Below are positions 24,017 through 31,628 of a DNA stretch of 64,000 nt, in pieces (within the stretch, counting starts at the first letter, position 1; every line of letters begins with the position of its first letter). The translations under genes were made by a program, and so were the position numbers. The notes beneath the pieces were generated by a model, which was not told the DNA's origin, ran no database searches, and worked only from the letters and a program-made list of their open reading frames with translations. This stretch comes from Bradyrhizobium agreste (GTDB taxonomy: Bacteria; Pseudomonadota; Alphaproteobacteria; Rhizobiales; Xanthobacteraceae). The stretch spans positions 1 through 64,000 of the forward strand of contig NZ_JACCHP010000017.1 in NCBI RefSeq assembly GCF_016031625.1, given 5' to 3'.

Positions 24017-24454
24017 ATGTCTGTTTCTCTGGCGACGGTCTCTCTGGCCAAGGCGATGTGGCGCGGTTTCAGCGGCAAATGTCCGAATTGCGGGGAAGGG
24101 CACATGTTCGGCCGTTTCCTGAAAGTGACGCAGGCCTGCGACCATTGCGGCGAGGAGCTGTTCCACCAGCGCGCCGACGACTTTCCCGCCTATCTCGTGA
24201 TGGTGGTGGTCGGCCACCTCGTGGTGCCGGCGATCCTCGCGGTCGAGACCGCCTACGCGCCGCCGGAATGGCTGCAACTCGCGGTGTGGCTGCCAGCAAC
24301 GCTGTTCGCCTCGCTCGCGCTGCTGCAACCGACCAAGGGCGCCATCGTCGCCCTGCAATGGCAGCTCGGCATGCACGGTTTCGAGGCGGGCAAGCTGCGG
24401 CGCGAGGTCGGCGAGCTTGCGCCGGTGCTGGTGAAGGACACGCGCGCGGCCTGA
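24017..24454 (+). CDS. DUF983 membrane protein
   Basis: A 145-residue protein with an N-terminal zinc-ribbon-like pattern, CPNCGEGHMF then CDHCGEELF (four cysteines, about residues 22-49), and two membrane segments (about 60-80 and 88-105). This is the DUF983 plan, of unknown function. AGGAAGAGG precedes the start. The divergent MocR regulator suggests that expression responds to a PLP-linked or amino compound signal, which is unusual for this family. Confidence 0.85.
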   Translation: MSVSLATVSLAKAMWRGFSGKCPNCGEGHMFGRFLKVTQACDHCGEELFHQRADDFPAYLVMVVVGHLVVPAILAVETAYAPPEWLQLAVWLPATLFASLALLQPTKGAIVALQWQLGMHGFEAGKLRREVGELAPVLVKDTRAA

Positions 24455-24487
24455 AGCGCGGGCGCTGATGGCGGTGTAACTCTCGTC

Positions 24488-24588
24488 GTCATTCCGGGGC
24501 TCGCGAAGCGAGAGCCCGGAATCCATTCATCCACCAACGTTGCCGCGCGATGGATTCCGGGCTCGTGCTTCGCACGCCCCGGAATGAC
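24488..24588. repeat. Palindromic repeat, family B
   Basis: GTCATTCCGGGGCTCGCGAAGCGAGAGCCCGGAATCCAT and its inverted partner ATGGATTCCGGGCTCGTGCTTCGCACGCCCCGGAATGAC flank a short spacer. It lies between the DUF983 gene and RNase P RNA. Confidence 0.75.
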
Positions 24589-24621
24589 AGCATTTCAATT
24601 GTTACGGCTCGGCCAAAATGG

Positions 24622-24653
24622 TGAGGGGTCCGATGCGCTAGCATCGAACCCCT
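24622..24653 (-). terminator. Hairpin downstream of RNase P RNA
   Basis: A 14-bp stem (GAGGGGTCCGATGC with its complement, one mismatch) has loop GCTA. It lies about 70 bases past the estimated 3' end of RNase P RNA. No long T-run follows on either strand, so termination is plausible but not certain. Confidence 0.45.
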
Positions 24654-24723
24654 CGTTGCTTCCTTGGCAAGGCGCGTTTTCTTCACGCGAACCGGAAACC
24701 CACTTCGCTCGAAAACGCTTTAG

Positions 24724-25157
24724 AACATCAGCCGGCCTGTAAGCCGGGTTCTGTAGGGCACCATCCGCTTGCGCGAACGATACGTGACGGCCATTCCTCT
24801 GGGACCATGTTTGCACACGGCCTCGAGCAACCTACCCGGACGGCGGGCCTGACATCGCCCCGCGGCGTTATCGCTTGCGCGATCAGCCCGCATCTGCCGT
24901 CCCTATTCGGTTTTGCTCCCGGTGGGGTTTGCCATGCCGGCTCCGTTGCCGGAACCGCGGTGCGCTCTTACCGCACCTTTTCACCCTTACCTCGCCGAGG
25001 CCCCGAAGGGGCGAAGGCGGGCGGTTCGTTCTCTGTGGCACTTTCCCTGGGGTCACCCCCGCCGGACGTTATCCGGCACCGCATGTCAAGGGAGCCCGGA
25101 CTTTCCTCCCCGGCGGCCTTTCGGCACCTGCCGGAGCGGCCGTCCGGCCGACTGACG
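24724..25157 (-). ncRNA. rnpB: RNase P RNA
   Basis: The catalytic RNA of RNase P, which trims 5' leaders from tRNA precursors. On the minus strand the universally conserved GAGGAAAGTCCGGGCTCC segment is present at about 25093-25112, and the 3' part ends with the conserved AGAACCCGGCTTACAGGCCGG region. The 5' segment CAGTCGGCC can pair with GGCCGGCTG at the 3' end to close helix P1. Ends are estimated from this pairing and are good to within about ten bases. Length of about 430 bases fits a type A alphaproteobacterial RNA. Confidence 0.93.
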
Positions 25158-25162
25158 GCTTA

Positions 25163-25191
25163 GGCATGGGCATTTGTGACGGTTTCGTCAA
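25163..25191 (-). promoter_or_regulatory. Sigma-70-like promoter of rnpB
   Basis: On the minus strand, TTGACG (25186-25191) and CATGCC (25163-25168) are separated by 17 bases, and the RNA would start a few bases further at about 25157. The -35 is near consensus; the -10 is weak, as is common in this group. Confidence 0.5.
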
Positions 25192-25303
25192 GCCGATATC
25201 GCGAGGCACGCTCGGCCAGAAATAATTTATCCTGAAGATGTCGTTTGGCGCGTGGCCCGTTCGACCGGATGCCGGCAACCCAGCCGAACACAGGAGTGAA
25301 GCG

Positions 25304-25657
25304 ATGCAATATCTGCTGATGATCTACCAGAACGAGGTCGAGTACGCCAAGAACGACGTGGCGACCAGCCAGAAGATGCTGGCGGAGTACCAGGCTTTCA
25401 CGCAATCCATCGTCCAGAGCGGAAATTTCAAGGCCGGCGACCGCCTGCAGCCGACCACGACGGCGACGACCGTGCGTGTGCGCGAGGGCAAGACGCTGAC
25501 GACCGATGGTCCGTTCGCGGAAACGCGCGAGCAGCTCGGCGGCTATTACCTGATCGAGGCCAAAGACCTGAATGCGGCCATCGAGATCGCGGCGCGGATT
25601 CCGAGCGCACGCATCGGCTCGATCGAGGTGCGGCCGATCTGGGTCTATGACAAGTGA
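25304..25657 (+). CDS. DGPF-domain (YCII-related) protein
   Basis: A 117-residue protein beginning MQYLLMIYQNE and carrying TTDGPFAETREQLGGYYLIEA, the DGPF signature of the YCII-related family. CAGGAG precedes the start. Its stop overlaps the start of the ECF sigma factor gene by 11 bases, so the two are translationally coupled. In ECF42-type systems such DGPF proteins are the conserved neighbours and probable partners of the sigma factor. Its biochemical activity is unknown. Confidence 0.88.
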   Translation: MQYLLMIYQNEVEYAKNDVATSQKMLAEYQAFTQSIVQSGNFKAGDRLQPTTTATTVRVREGKTLTTDGPFAETREQLGGYYLIEAKDLNAAIEIAARIPSARIGSIEVRPIWVYDK

Positions 25658-26909
25658 CGTCCGGACCGCGCATTCACGCATGACCCCTGGCGAGATCGAC
25701 AAGATCTTCCGTGACGAGGCGGGGCGGGCGCTGGCCACGCTGATCCGCCTCGTCGGCGATTTCGATCTCGCCGAGGACGCACTCCAGGATGCCTTTGCGG
25801 TCGCGCTGGAACGCTGGGTGTGTGAGGTCCCCGACAATCCGCGCGCCTGGCTCGTCAACGTCGCCAAGCACAAAGCGATCGACCGCATCCGCCGTCAGAC
25901 GATCTTTCGCGGCAAGCAGCAGGCGCTGGTGCATGAGCTCGAGCTCAACGCACTGGGCCCCAACGAGCCGACCGCAACGCTCGACGACGACATGCTGCGG
26001 CTGATCTTCACCTGCTGCCATCCCGCGTTCGCGCCCGAGGTGCAGGTCGCGCTGACGCTGCGCACCGTCTGCGGGCTGTCGACGGCGCAGGTGGCACGGG
26101 CCTTCCTCATCAGCGAGGAGGCGATGGCGCAGCGGCTGGTCCGCGCCAAGCAGAAGATCAGGCTTGCCGGCATACCCTATGAGGTGCCGGAGCGCGAGAT
26201 GCTGGCGCCGCGGCTCGATGGCGTGCTCGCTGTGATCTATCTCGTCTTCACCGAGGGCTATGTCGCGACCGAGGGCGCGGACCTGATGCGACCCGACCTG
26301 GCGACCGAGGCCATCCGGCTTGGTCGTCTGCTGAACAGGCTGATGCCCGATCGCGCCGGCATCACAGGTCTGCTGGCCCTGATGCTGCTGCACGACGCGC
26401 GCCGCGCCGGGCGACAGACGCCGGCCGGCGACATCGTCCTGCTCGAAGAGCAGGACCGCTCGCTGTGGGACCGCGCGCAGATCGAGGAGGGCCTTCGTCT
26501 GGTGGAGCACGCGCTGCGCGTGCAGGGCCGGCCGCAGCCCTATGCCGTGCAGGCCGCGATCGCGGCGCTCCATACGCGTGCGCCGAGCTTCGAGGCGACC
26601 GACTGGCCGCAGATTGCAGGGCTGTACGAGGTGCTGCTGCGCATCAATCCGTCGCCGGTGATCGAGCTCAACCACGCTGCCGCGCTGTCGATGGTCGATG
26701 GGCCGGCACGAGCGCTCGATCTGGTCGATGCCATCGCCGCGCGCGGTGGGCTTCGCGGCTATGAGCTGTTGCCCGCCGTGCGCGCGGATCTGCTGCGGCG
26801 GCTCGGCCGCAAGGCCGAGGCGCGCGAGGCGTATCGTGCGGCGACTGAGGCGACGCAGCTCGAGCCGTTGCGGCGGCTCTATGCGCGAAGGATGAGGGAG
26901 ATGGAGTAG
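25647..26909 (+). CDS. ECF sigma factor with C-terminal extension (ECF42-type)
   Basis: A 420-residue sigma factor. Region 2 is near FDLAEDALQDAFAVALERW and region 4 near CGLSTAQVARAFLISEEAMAQR. A C-terminal domain of about 220 residues with TPR-like helices (PYAVQAAIAALH, LYEVLLRINPSPVIELNHAAAL) is the mark of ECF42. In that group the C-terminal domain replaces a classical anti-sigma factor; none is seen here. The target is probably its own promoter and DGPF genes. An ATG at 25680 is a possible alternative start. Confidence 0.9.
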   Translation: MTSDVRTAHSRMTPGEIDKIFRDEAGRALATLIRLVGDFDLAEDALQDAFAVALERWVCEVPDNPRAWLVNVAKHKAIDRIRRQTIFRGKQQALVHELELNALGPNEPTATLDDDMLRLIFTCCHPAFAPEVQVALTLRTVCGLSTAQVARAFLISEEAMAQRLVRAKQKIRLAGIPYEVPEREMLAPRLDGVLAVIYLVFTEGYVATEGADLMRPDLATEAIRLGRLLNRLMPDRAGITGLLALMLLHDARRAGRQTPAGDIVLLEEQDRSLWDRAQIEEGLRLVEHALRVQGRPQPYAVQAAIAALHTRAPSFEATDWPQIAGLYEVLLRINPSPVIELNHAAALSMVDGPARALDLVDAIAARGGLRGYELLPAVRADLLRRLGRKAEAREAYRAATEATQLEPLRRLYARRMREME

Positions 26910-26914
26910 CGATC

Positions 26915-27076
26915 TCGTGCCCCGGACGCAGCGCAGCGCCCCCGGCGATGCGAAGCATCGTCCGGTGCGGTGCGCTGCAGAGCCGGGGCCCATCTCTCCG
27001 CAGAGCACCTGCGTAGCCAACTGGGTCCCGGCTCTGCGATGCAACGCGAAAGGCGTTGCATCGCGTCCGGGACACG
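26915..27076. repeat. Palindromic repeat, family D
   Basis: It starts with CGTGCCCCGGACGCAGCGCAGCG and ends with CGTTGCATCGCGTCCGGGACACGG, with inner arms GAGCCGGGGCCCA and TGGGTCCCGGCTC. It fills the gap between the convergent sigma factor and amidase genes. It is longer than the three copies further on because it contains extra hairpin segments. Confidence 0.7.
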
Positions 27077-27109
27077 GAAGTAAGCAATGACGAGCCTACG
27101 GTTACACCG

Positions 27110-27970
27110 TTACTTCGTCGCGACCGTCGTCCCCTCCGCCGGCAGGCTCGCCAGCAGCGCCTGCAAGGTCGACAGCGTCGAATGATCGGCGACACCGTCG
27201 AGTCGCGCCGGGCGGAAATGGCGCTGGAAGGCGGTGACGACCTCCATGGTCGCAGCGTCGTATTTGCCGTTCAGGGGCACGCCATAGCCATATCTGGCGA
27301 GCGCCTGCTGCATGCTCAGCACCGCATCGCTGATGGTGCCGAGCATCAGAGTCTCGCCGCGAACGATCGGCGCCGGCGTCACCCAGTGGCCGACGCCGGA
27401 ATTGGCCAGCGAATGCCACGGAAATTTCTCGCCGGGATCCTTCTTGCGCGCGGGCGCGACGTCGGAATGGCCGAGCACCCGGTGCGCCGGCACCTTGCGG
27501 CGGAGCATGATGCCGCGGCACAGCGCGATCACGGCGGCGATCTGGCGCAGCGGAAACTCGGGATAGCCCCAGTCATGGCCGCGATTGATGATCTCGATGC
27601 CGATCGAGCACGAGTTGATGTCGTCCTCGCCGGCCCAGGAGGAGGCGCCCGCATGCCAGGCGCGCTTGGCCTCAGGCACGCATTGCACGATGCGGCCGTC
27701 CTCCAGCACGACGTAATGCGCCGACACTTCGGTGCCGGCGGTGCAGAGGCGCGCCAGCGCGCCCTCGACATCGGGCATGCCGGTGTAGTGCAGTAGGATC
27801 ATGTCCGGCTGCCGTCCCTTGTTGCGCTCGCCATAGTTCGGCGAGGGGATGATGTCCGAGACGATCGAGGAATCGGGCTCGAACGTCCGCAGGCCTGCCA
27901 CGGTCTTGGGAACCGGGAGAACGCGGTGACGCTTCGAATCAGATCCAGGCGTGGACGAACCCGAGGGCAT
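27110..27970 (-). CDS. AmpD-like N-acetylmuramoyl-L-alanine amidase
   Basis: A 286-residue zinc amidase. The Amidase_2 domain (about 45-185) shows the ligands in LLHYTGM and GHSDVAPARKKDPGEKF, with YGE/E catalytic context at IGIEIINRG. A PG-binding-1-like domain (about 205-275: AVLSMQQALARYGYGVPL) follows. There is no clear signal peptide, so it could be a cytosolic recycling enzyme like AmpD or be exported by another route; the extra binding domain favours intact peptidoglycan as substrate. It is divergent from the division cluster, sharing a 437-base control region with it. Confidence 0.85.
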   Translation of the reverse strand: MPSGSSTPGSDSKRHRVLPVPKTVAGLRTFEPDSSIVSDIIPSPNYGERNKGRQPDMILLHYTGMPDVEGALARLCTAGTEVSAHYVVLEDGRIVQCVPEAKRAWHAGASSWAGEDDINSCSIGIEIINRGHDWGYPEFPLRQIAAVIALCRGIMLRRKVPAHRVLGHSDVAPARKKDPGEKFPWHSLANSGVGHWVTPAPIVRGETLMLGTISDAVLSMQQALARYGYGVPLNGKYDAATMEVVTAFQRHFRPARLDGVADHSTLSTLQALLASLPAEGTTVATK

Positions 27971-28006
27971 GAGCAGCTCAAATGGACGGAGAGTGGGCCC
28001 TTCTCT

Positions 28007-28021
28007 TTACTATTCCTTTAC
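28007..28021. promoter_or_regulatory. Phased TTAC half-sites before the division cluster
   Basis: TTAC-N7-TTAC lies 37 bases upstream of the amidase start and about 390 bases before rsmH. The spacing equals that of CtrA boxes (TTAA-N7-TTAA), with A to C changes. The same arrangement recurs before ftsQ, lpxC and the gene at 62804. Confidence 0.35.
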
Positions 28022-28165
28022 CGTCCATCGCACGCAATCGCGCGGCGCGGTTAACGGACTCATTTTGGCGATGTGTGTGGATGACGCATCACTTGCCTCA
28101 TCACCTTTTCCACTTGTCACCAAACCGAGCAACGCTTTCTTAACGCTAAGGGCCGTTACTGAGGG

Positions 28166-28411
28166 ATGAAGAGCCGACCCGCGTCCGGAGGCGGCCAAAG
28201 CGTATTTTGGCTCGAAATCCCATGGCTGCCCGACAAATTCCGCTGGGAACACTGGGTTTGTGGCCCGGGACGATCGGGCTCGGGAACCATGCTGGACAGG
28301 GGCTTTGTCGTGGAACCGCCGCGACGCGCAACGATTCGAGACGTTATGGGCTTGTTCGGCCCCGATCTCGCTCGGGCATCAGGCCGGGCGATCGGCAGGC
28401 GTGGCGCATGA
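28166..28411 (+). CDS. Possible 81-residue leader protein overlapping rsmH
   Basis: The frame begins MKSRPASGGGQSVFWLEIPW and ends GRAIGRRGA. Its TGA stop overlaps the rsmH ATG (ATGA), the usual sign of translational coupling. GAGGG lies directly before the ATG, closer than optimal. No domain is recognised and it is not MraZ. It could be a chance frame, since the region must also hold the cluster promoter. Confidence 0.3.
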   Translation: MKSRPASGGGQSVFWLEIPWLPDKFRWEHWVCGPGRSGSGTMLDRGFVVEPPRRATIRDVMGLFGPDLARASGRAIGRRGA

Positions 28412-29397
28412 GCTCGGCTCCACATATCCCCGTTCTTGGCCGTGAGGCCATCGCGCATCTCGCCCCGCGCGAGGGCGGCGTCTACGTCGATGCCACCTTT
28501 GGCGCCGGCGGCTATAGCCGCGCGATCCTCGACGTGCCGGGAACCCGACTGATTGCCATCGATCGCGACCGCACCGCGATTGCCGGCGGTGCCGAGCTGG
28601 TCGAACGCGCCGCGGGCCGGCTGACGCTGGTCGAGGACCGCTTCTCCAACCTTGCCGAGGTCTGCGCCGCGCAGGGTGTCGTTGGCGTCGACGGCGTCGT
28701 GATGGATGTCGGCGTGTCCTCCATGCAGCTCGACCAGGCCGGCCGCGGCTTCTCCTTCCGCCTCGACGGTCCGCTCGACATGCGGATGGGGCAGACAGGC
28801 CCGACCGCGGCCGACGTCGTGGCGCGCGCCTCGGAAGGCGATCTTGCCGACATCATCTATCTCTTTGGCGAGGAGCGGCATTCGCGCCGCATCGCCCGCG
28901 CCATCGTGGCGGACCGGCAGCAAACCCCGTTCACGACCACGCGCGCGCTCGCCGATCTCGTCGGCAGGGTGGTGCGCTCGAAGCCCGGCGACATTCACCC
29001 GGCGACGCGGACGTTCCAGGCGCTTCGCATCTTCGTCAACGAAGAGCTCGAGGAACTCCAGACGGCGCTCGCTGCGGCCGAGCGTGTGCTCAAGCCGGGC
29101 GGGCGCCTTGTCGTCGTCTCGTTCCATTCGCTGGAGGACCGCATCGTCAAGAATTTCCTCTCCGAGCGCGCCAAGACCGGTGGCGGCTCGCGGCATCTGC
29201 CGGAAGTCGCGCAAATTGCGCCGAGCTTCCAGCTGCTGACGCGGCGGCCGGTCGTCGCCGGCGAGGACGAAGTTGCGCACAATCCGCGCGCGCGCTCGGC
29301 AAAGCTGCGTGCGGCCGAGCGCACCGCGGCGCCGGCGCATGAGGACGACGAGGCGTCGTCCTGGCCAAAGCTCGCCGACGTGATGAGGGGCGGCTAG
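28408..29397 (+). CDS. rsmH: 16S rRNA m4C1402 methyltransferase
   Basis: A 329-residue enzyme that methylates N4 of C1402 in 16S rRNA. Visible family blocks are HIPVLGREAIAHLAP, VDATFGAGGYSRAIL (SAM binding), RFSNLAEV and VVSFHSLEDRIVKNFL. It heads the division and cell-wall cluster, as in most bacteria, but no mraZ precedes it. The start at 28408 is chosen because it matches the family N-terminus; an upstream frame overlaps it by four bases. Confidence 0.95.
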   Translation: MSSAPHIPVLGREAIAHLAPREGGVYVDATFGAGGYSRAILDVPGTRLIAIDRDRTAIAGGAELVERAAGRLTLVEDRFSNLAEVCAAQGVVGVDGVVMDVGVSSMQLDQAGRGFSFRLDGPLDMRMGQTGPTAADVVARASEGDLADIIYLFGEERHSRRIARAIVADRQQTPFTTTRALADLVGRVVRSKPGDIHPATRTFQALRIFVNEELEELQTALAAAERVLKPGGRLVVVSFHSLEDRIVKNFLSERAKTGGGSRHLPEVAQIAPSFQLLTRRPVVAGEDEVAHNPRARSAKLRAAERTAAPAHEDDEASSWPKLADVMRGG

Positions 29398-29400
29398 CGC

Positions 29401-29793
29401 ATGCGCATCATCCACCTTCTCGTCATCGGTGCGCTGATCTTCGCAGCCGCCCATGTCTACCGCATCAAGATGGACTCCACGGCGCGCACCGAGAAGGTGC
29501 TGCGGCTGCGTGCGGAGATCCGCGAGCAGCGCGATGCGATCGCGGCGCTGCGGGCCGAGTGGGCCAAGCTCGATGCGCCGCTGCGGCTGCAAGGCCTGTC
29601 CGATCGGCATCTGCACCTCAAACCGGTCAACGGCACGCAGTATGATTCGCTGAAGAACCTGCCGGAGCGTCCGCCGCGGATGTTCAGGCCGGGCGAGCCC
29701 GATCCGATCGGCGCCATGCTCAAGACCATCGAAGCCGCGAGCGATCCCGATACGGTGACGGGCTCCGTGCCTCAGCCCGAGGACAAGCAATGA
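29401..29793 (+). CDS. ftsL: FtsL-like divisome protein
   Basis: A 130-residue bitopic protein with one membrane segment (about 4-22) followed by a coiled coil (about 28-60: TARTEKVLRLRAEIREQRDA) and a proline-rich periplasmic tail. Size, topology and position between rsmH and ftsI identify it as FtsL, which forms a complex with FtsB and FtsQ to activate septal synthesis. It starts three bases after the rsmH stop and overlaps ftsI by four. Sequence conservation in this family is poor, so the call rests mainly on topology and context. Confidence 0.85.
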   Translation: MRIIHLLVIGALIFAAAHVYRIKMDSTARTEKVLRLRAEIREQRDAIAALRAEWAKLDAPLRLQGLSDRHLHLKPVNGTQYDSLKNLPERPPRMFRPGEPDPIGAMLKTIEAASDPDTVTGSVPQPEDKQ

Positions 29794-31544
29794 GCCCGGC
29801 AACGCCTGCAAAGCCCACCGAAAAGTCGGCCGAACCTTGGCGGCAGCGGCTGATCCGAAGCCTGCTCTACGGGCGCAACGTCGATCGCGCCGCGAAGGCG
29901 CGCGCGCGCGTCGGCCTCGCCATGCTCGCCTTCGCTTCGGTCTACGCCCTGATCGGCGGGCGGCTCGTGATGTTCGCGATCGGCGCCGACGCCCACAGCG
30001 CGCGCCGCGCCGCGGCGCAGGAGGTGGTTGCGACCGCGCGGCCCGACATCGTCGATCGCAACGGCGCGATCCTTGCGACCGACGTCAAGGCGGCGAGCCT
30101 GTTCGGCGAGCCGCGCCGCATCATCGACAAGGACGAGGCGATCGAGCTCCTGACCGCGACCATTCCCGACCTCGACGAGGCCGAGGTGCGCGAGCGCTTG
30201 AAGACGCGCAAGGGCTTCGTCTGGCTCAAGCGCGAGGTCACGGCGGCGCAGCAGCAGGCCGTCCACAAGCTCGGCATCCCCGGCATCGGCTTCCTGCGCG
30301 AGAACAAGCGCGTCTATCCGACCGGCAACGAAGTCGCCCACCTCATCGGTCTCGTCAATATCGACAACCAGGGTATCGCCGGCCTCGAGAAGTGGCTCGA
30401 CAATCAGGGGCTTGCCGATCTCCACCGCGCCGGCTTTGCCACCGACCGGTTGCAGAAGCCGATCGAGCTCGCGGTCGATCTGCGCGTCGAGCATGCGCTG
30501 CGCGACGAGCTGCTTAAGGCCAAGGACAAGTTCCACGCCAAGGCCGCCTCAGGCATCGTCTCCAACGTCAAGACCGGCGAGATCGTGGCGATGGTCTCGC
30601 TGCCGGACTTCGATCCCAACAATCCGAAGGAAGCGCACGACCCCGACCGCATCAACCGCCTCACCACCGGCGTCTACGAGATGGGCTCGACCTTCAAGGC
30701 GTTCACGCTGGCGATGGGGCTCGATTCCGGCAAGATCAATCTGAACTCGATGTGGGACGCGCGCGGAAACCTGCATTACGGCAAGTTCACGATCCACGAC
30801 AGCCATCCGCTCGGGCGCTTCATCAACACCAAGGAAGTGTTCACCTACTCCTCCAACATCGGTGCGGCACGGATTGCGCTCAATCAGGGTGTCGAGGCGC
30901 ACAAGGCGTTCCTCGCCAAGATGGGCCAGATGTCGCGGCTGCGCACCGAATTGCCGGAGAGCGCGGCGCCGCTGCTGCCGCGGCGCTGGAGCGAGCTGAA
31001 CACGGTCACCGCCGCGTTCGGCCAGGGCCTGTCGGTGGCGCCGCTGCAAGCGGTGATGGGCATCAACGCGCTGGTGAACGGCGGCTATCTGATTCCGCCG
31101 ACATTCCTGAAGCGCAGCGAATCCGAAGCCCAGGCGATGGCCAAGCGCGTCATCAAGCCGGAGACCAGCGACAAGATGCGGTTCCTGATGCGGCTCAATG
31201 CCGAAGTCGGTTCGGCGAGAAAGGCAGACGTCAAGGGCTACTACGTCGGCGGCAAGACCGGCACGTCCGAGAAGGTCATCAACGGCCGCTACGCCAAGAA
31301 GCGCGTGCTCAACTCCTTCACGGCGGTGATGCCGTGCGATGATCCGAAGTACCAGGTCCTCGTCATGCTGGACGAGCCGCAGGCATTGCCCGAAACGCAT
31401 GGTTTCATCACGTCGGGATGGAACGCGGTGCCGACCGGCGGCAAGGTGATCGAGCGGATCGCCCCGCTTCTGGGGGTCGAGCCGCGGTTCGAGCTGCCGC
31501 CTGCGGAGCGCCTTATTCTTGCAGCATCCAGGACAACCCAGTAA
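29790..31544 (+). CDS. ftsI: Septal peptidoglycan transpeptidase PBP3
   Basis: A 584-residue class B penicillin-binding protein that crosslinks septal peptidoglycan. There is a basic cytosolic tail, one membrane segment (about 46-66), a dimerisation or pedestal domain (about 80-260) and the transpeptidase domain. Catalytic motifs are S300-T-F-K303, S354-S-N356 and K489-T-G491. Its start overlaps the ftsL stop (ATGA). It acts with FtsW, encoded further down the cluster. Confidence 0.96.
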   Translation: MSPATPAKPTEKSAEPWRQRLIRSLLYGRNVDRAAKARARVGLAMLAFASVYALIGGRLVMFAIGADAHSARRAAAQEVVATARPDIVDRNGAILATDVKAASLFGEPRRIIDKDEAIELLTATIPDLDEAEVRERLKTRKGFVWLKREVTAAQQQAVHKLGIPGIGFLRENKRVYPTGNEVAHLIGLVNIDNQGIAGLEKWLDNQGLADLHRAGFATDRLQKPIELAVDLRVEHALRDELLKAKDKFHAKAASGIVSNVKTGEIVAMVSLPDFDPNNPKEAHDPDRINRLTTGVYEMGSTFKAFTLAMGLDSGKINLNSMWDARGNLHYGKFTIHDSHPLGRFINTKEVFTYSSNIGAARIALNQGVEAHKAFLAKMGQMSRLRTELPESAAPLLPRRWSELNTVTAAFGQGLSVAPLQAVMGINALVNGGYLIPPTFLKRSESEAQAMAKRVIKPETSDKMRFLMRLNAEVGSARKADVKGYYVGGKTGTSEKVINGRYAKKRVLNSFTAVMPCDDPKYQVLVMLDEPQALPETHGFITSGWNAVPTGGKVIERIAPLLGVEPRFELPPAERLILAASRTTQ

Positions 31545-31628
31545 TCAACCGGGTGGGCCATCGCCGGTGCTGAGTCGGGATTTTTTCTGAGGATTCGGCT
31601 TCCGGCTGGGCATGTCGACTGGAAGACC

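Noticed and set aside
24807..25163. Short plus-strand frames near 24.8-25.2 kb
   Set aside because: They lie within RNase P RNA, whose conserved segments are clear on the opposite strand.
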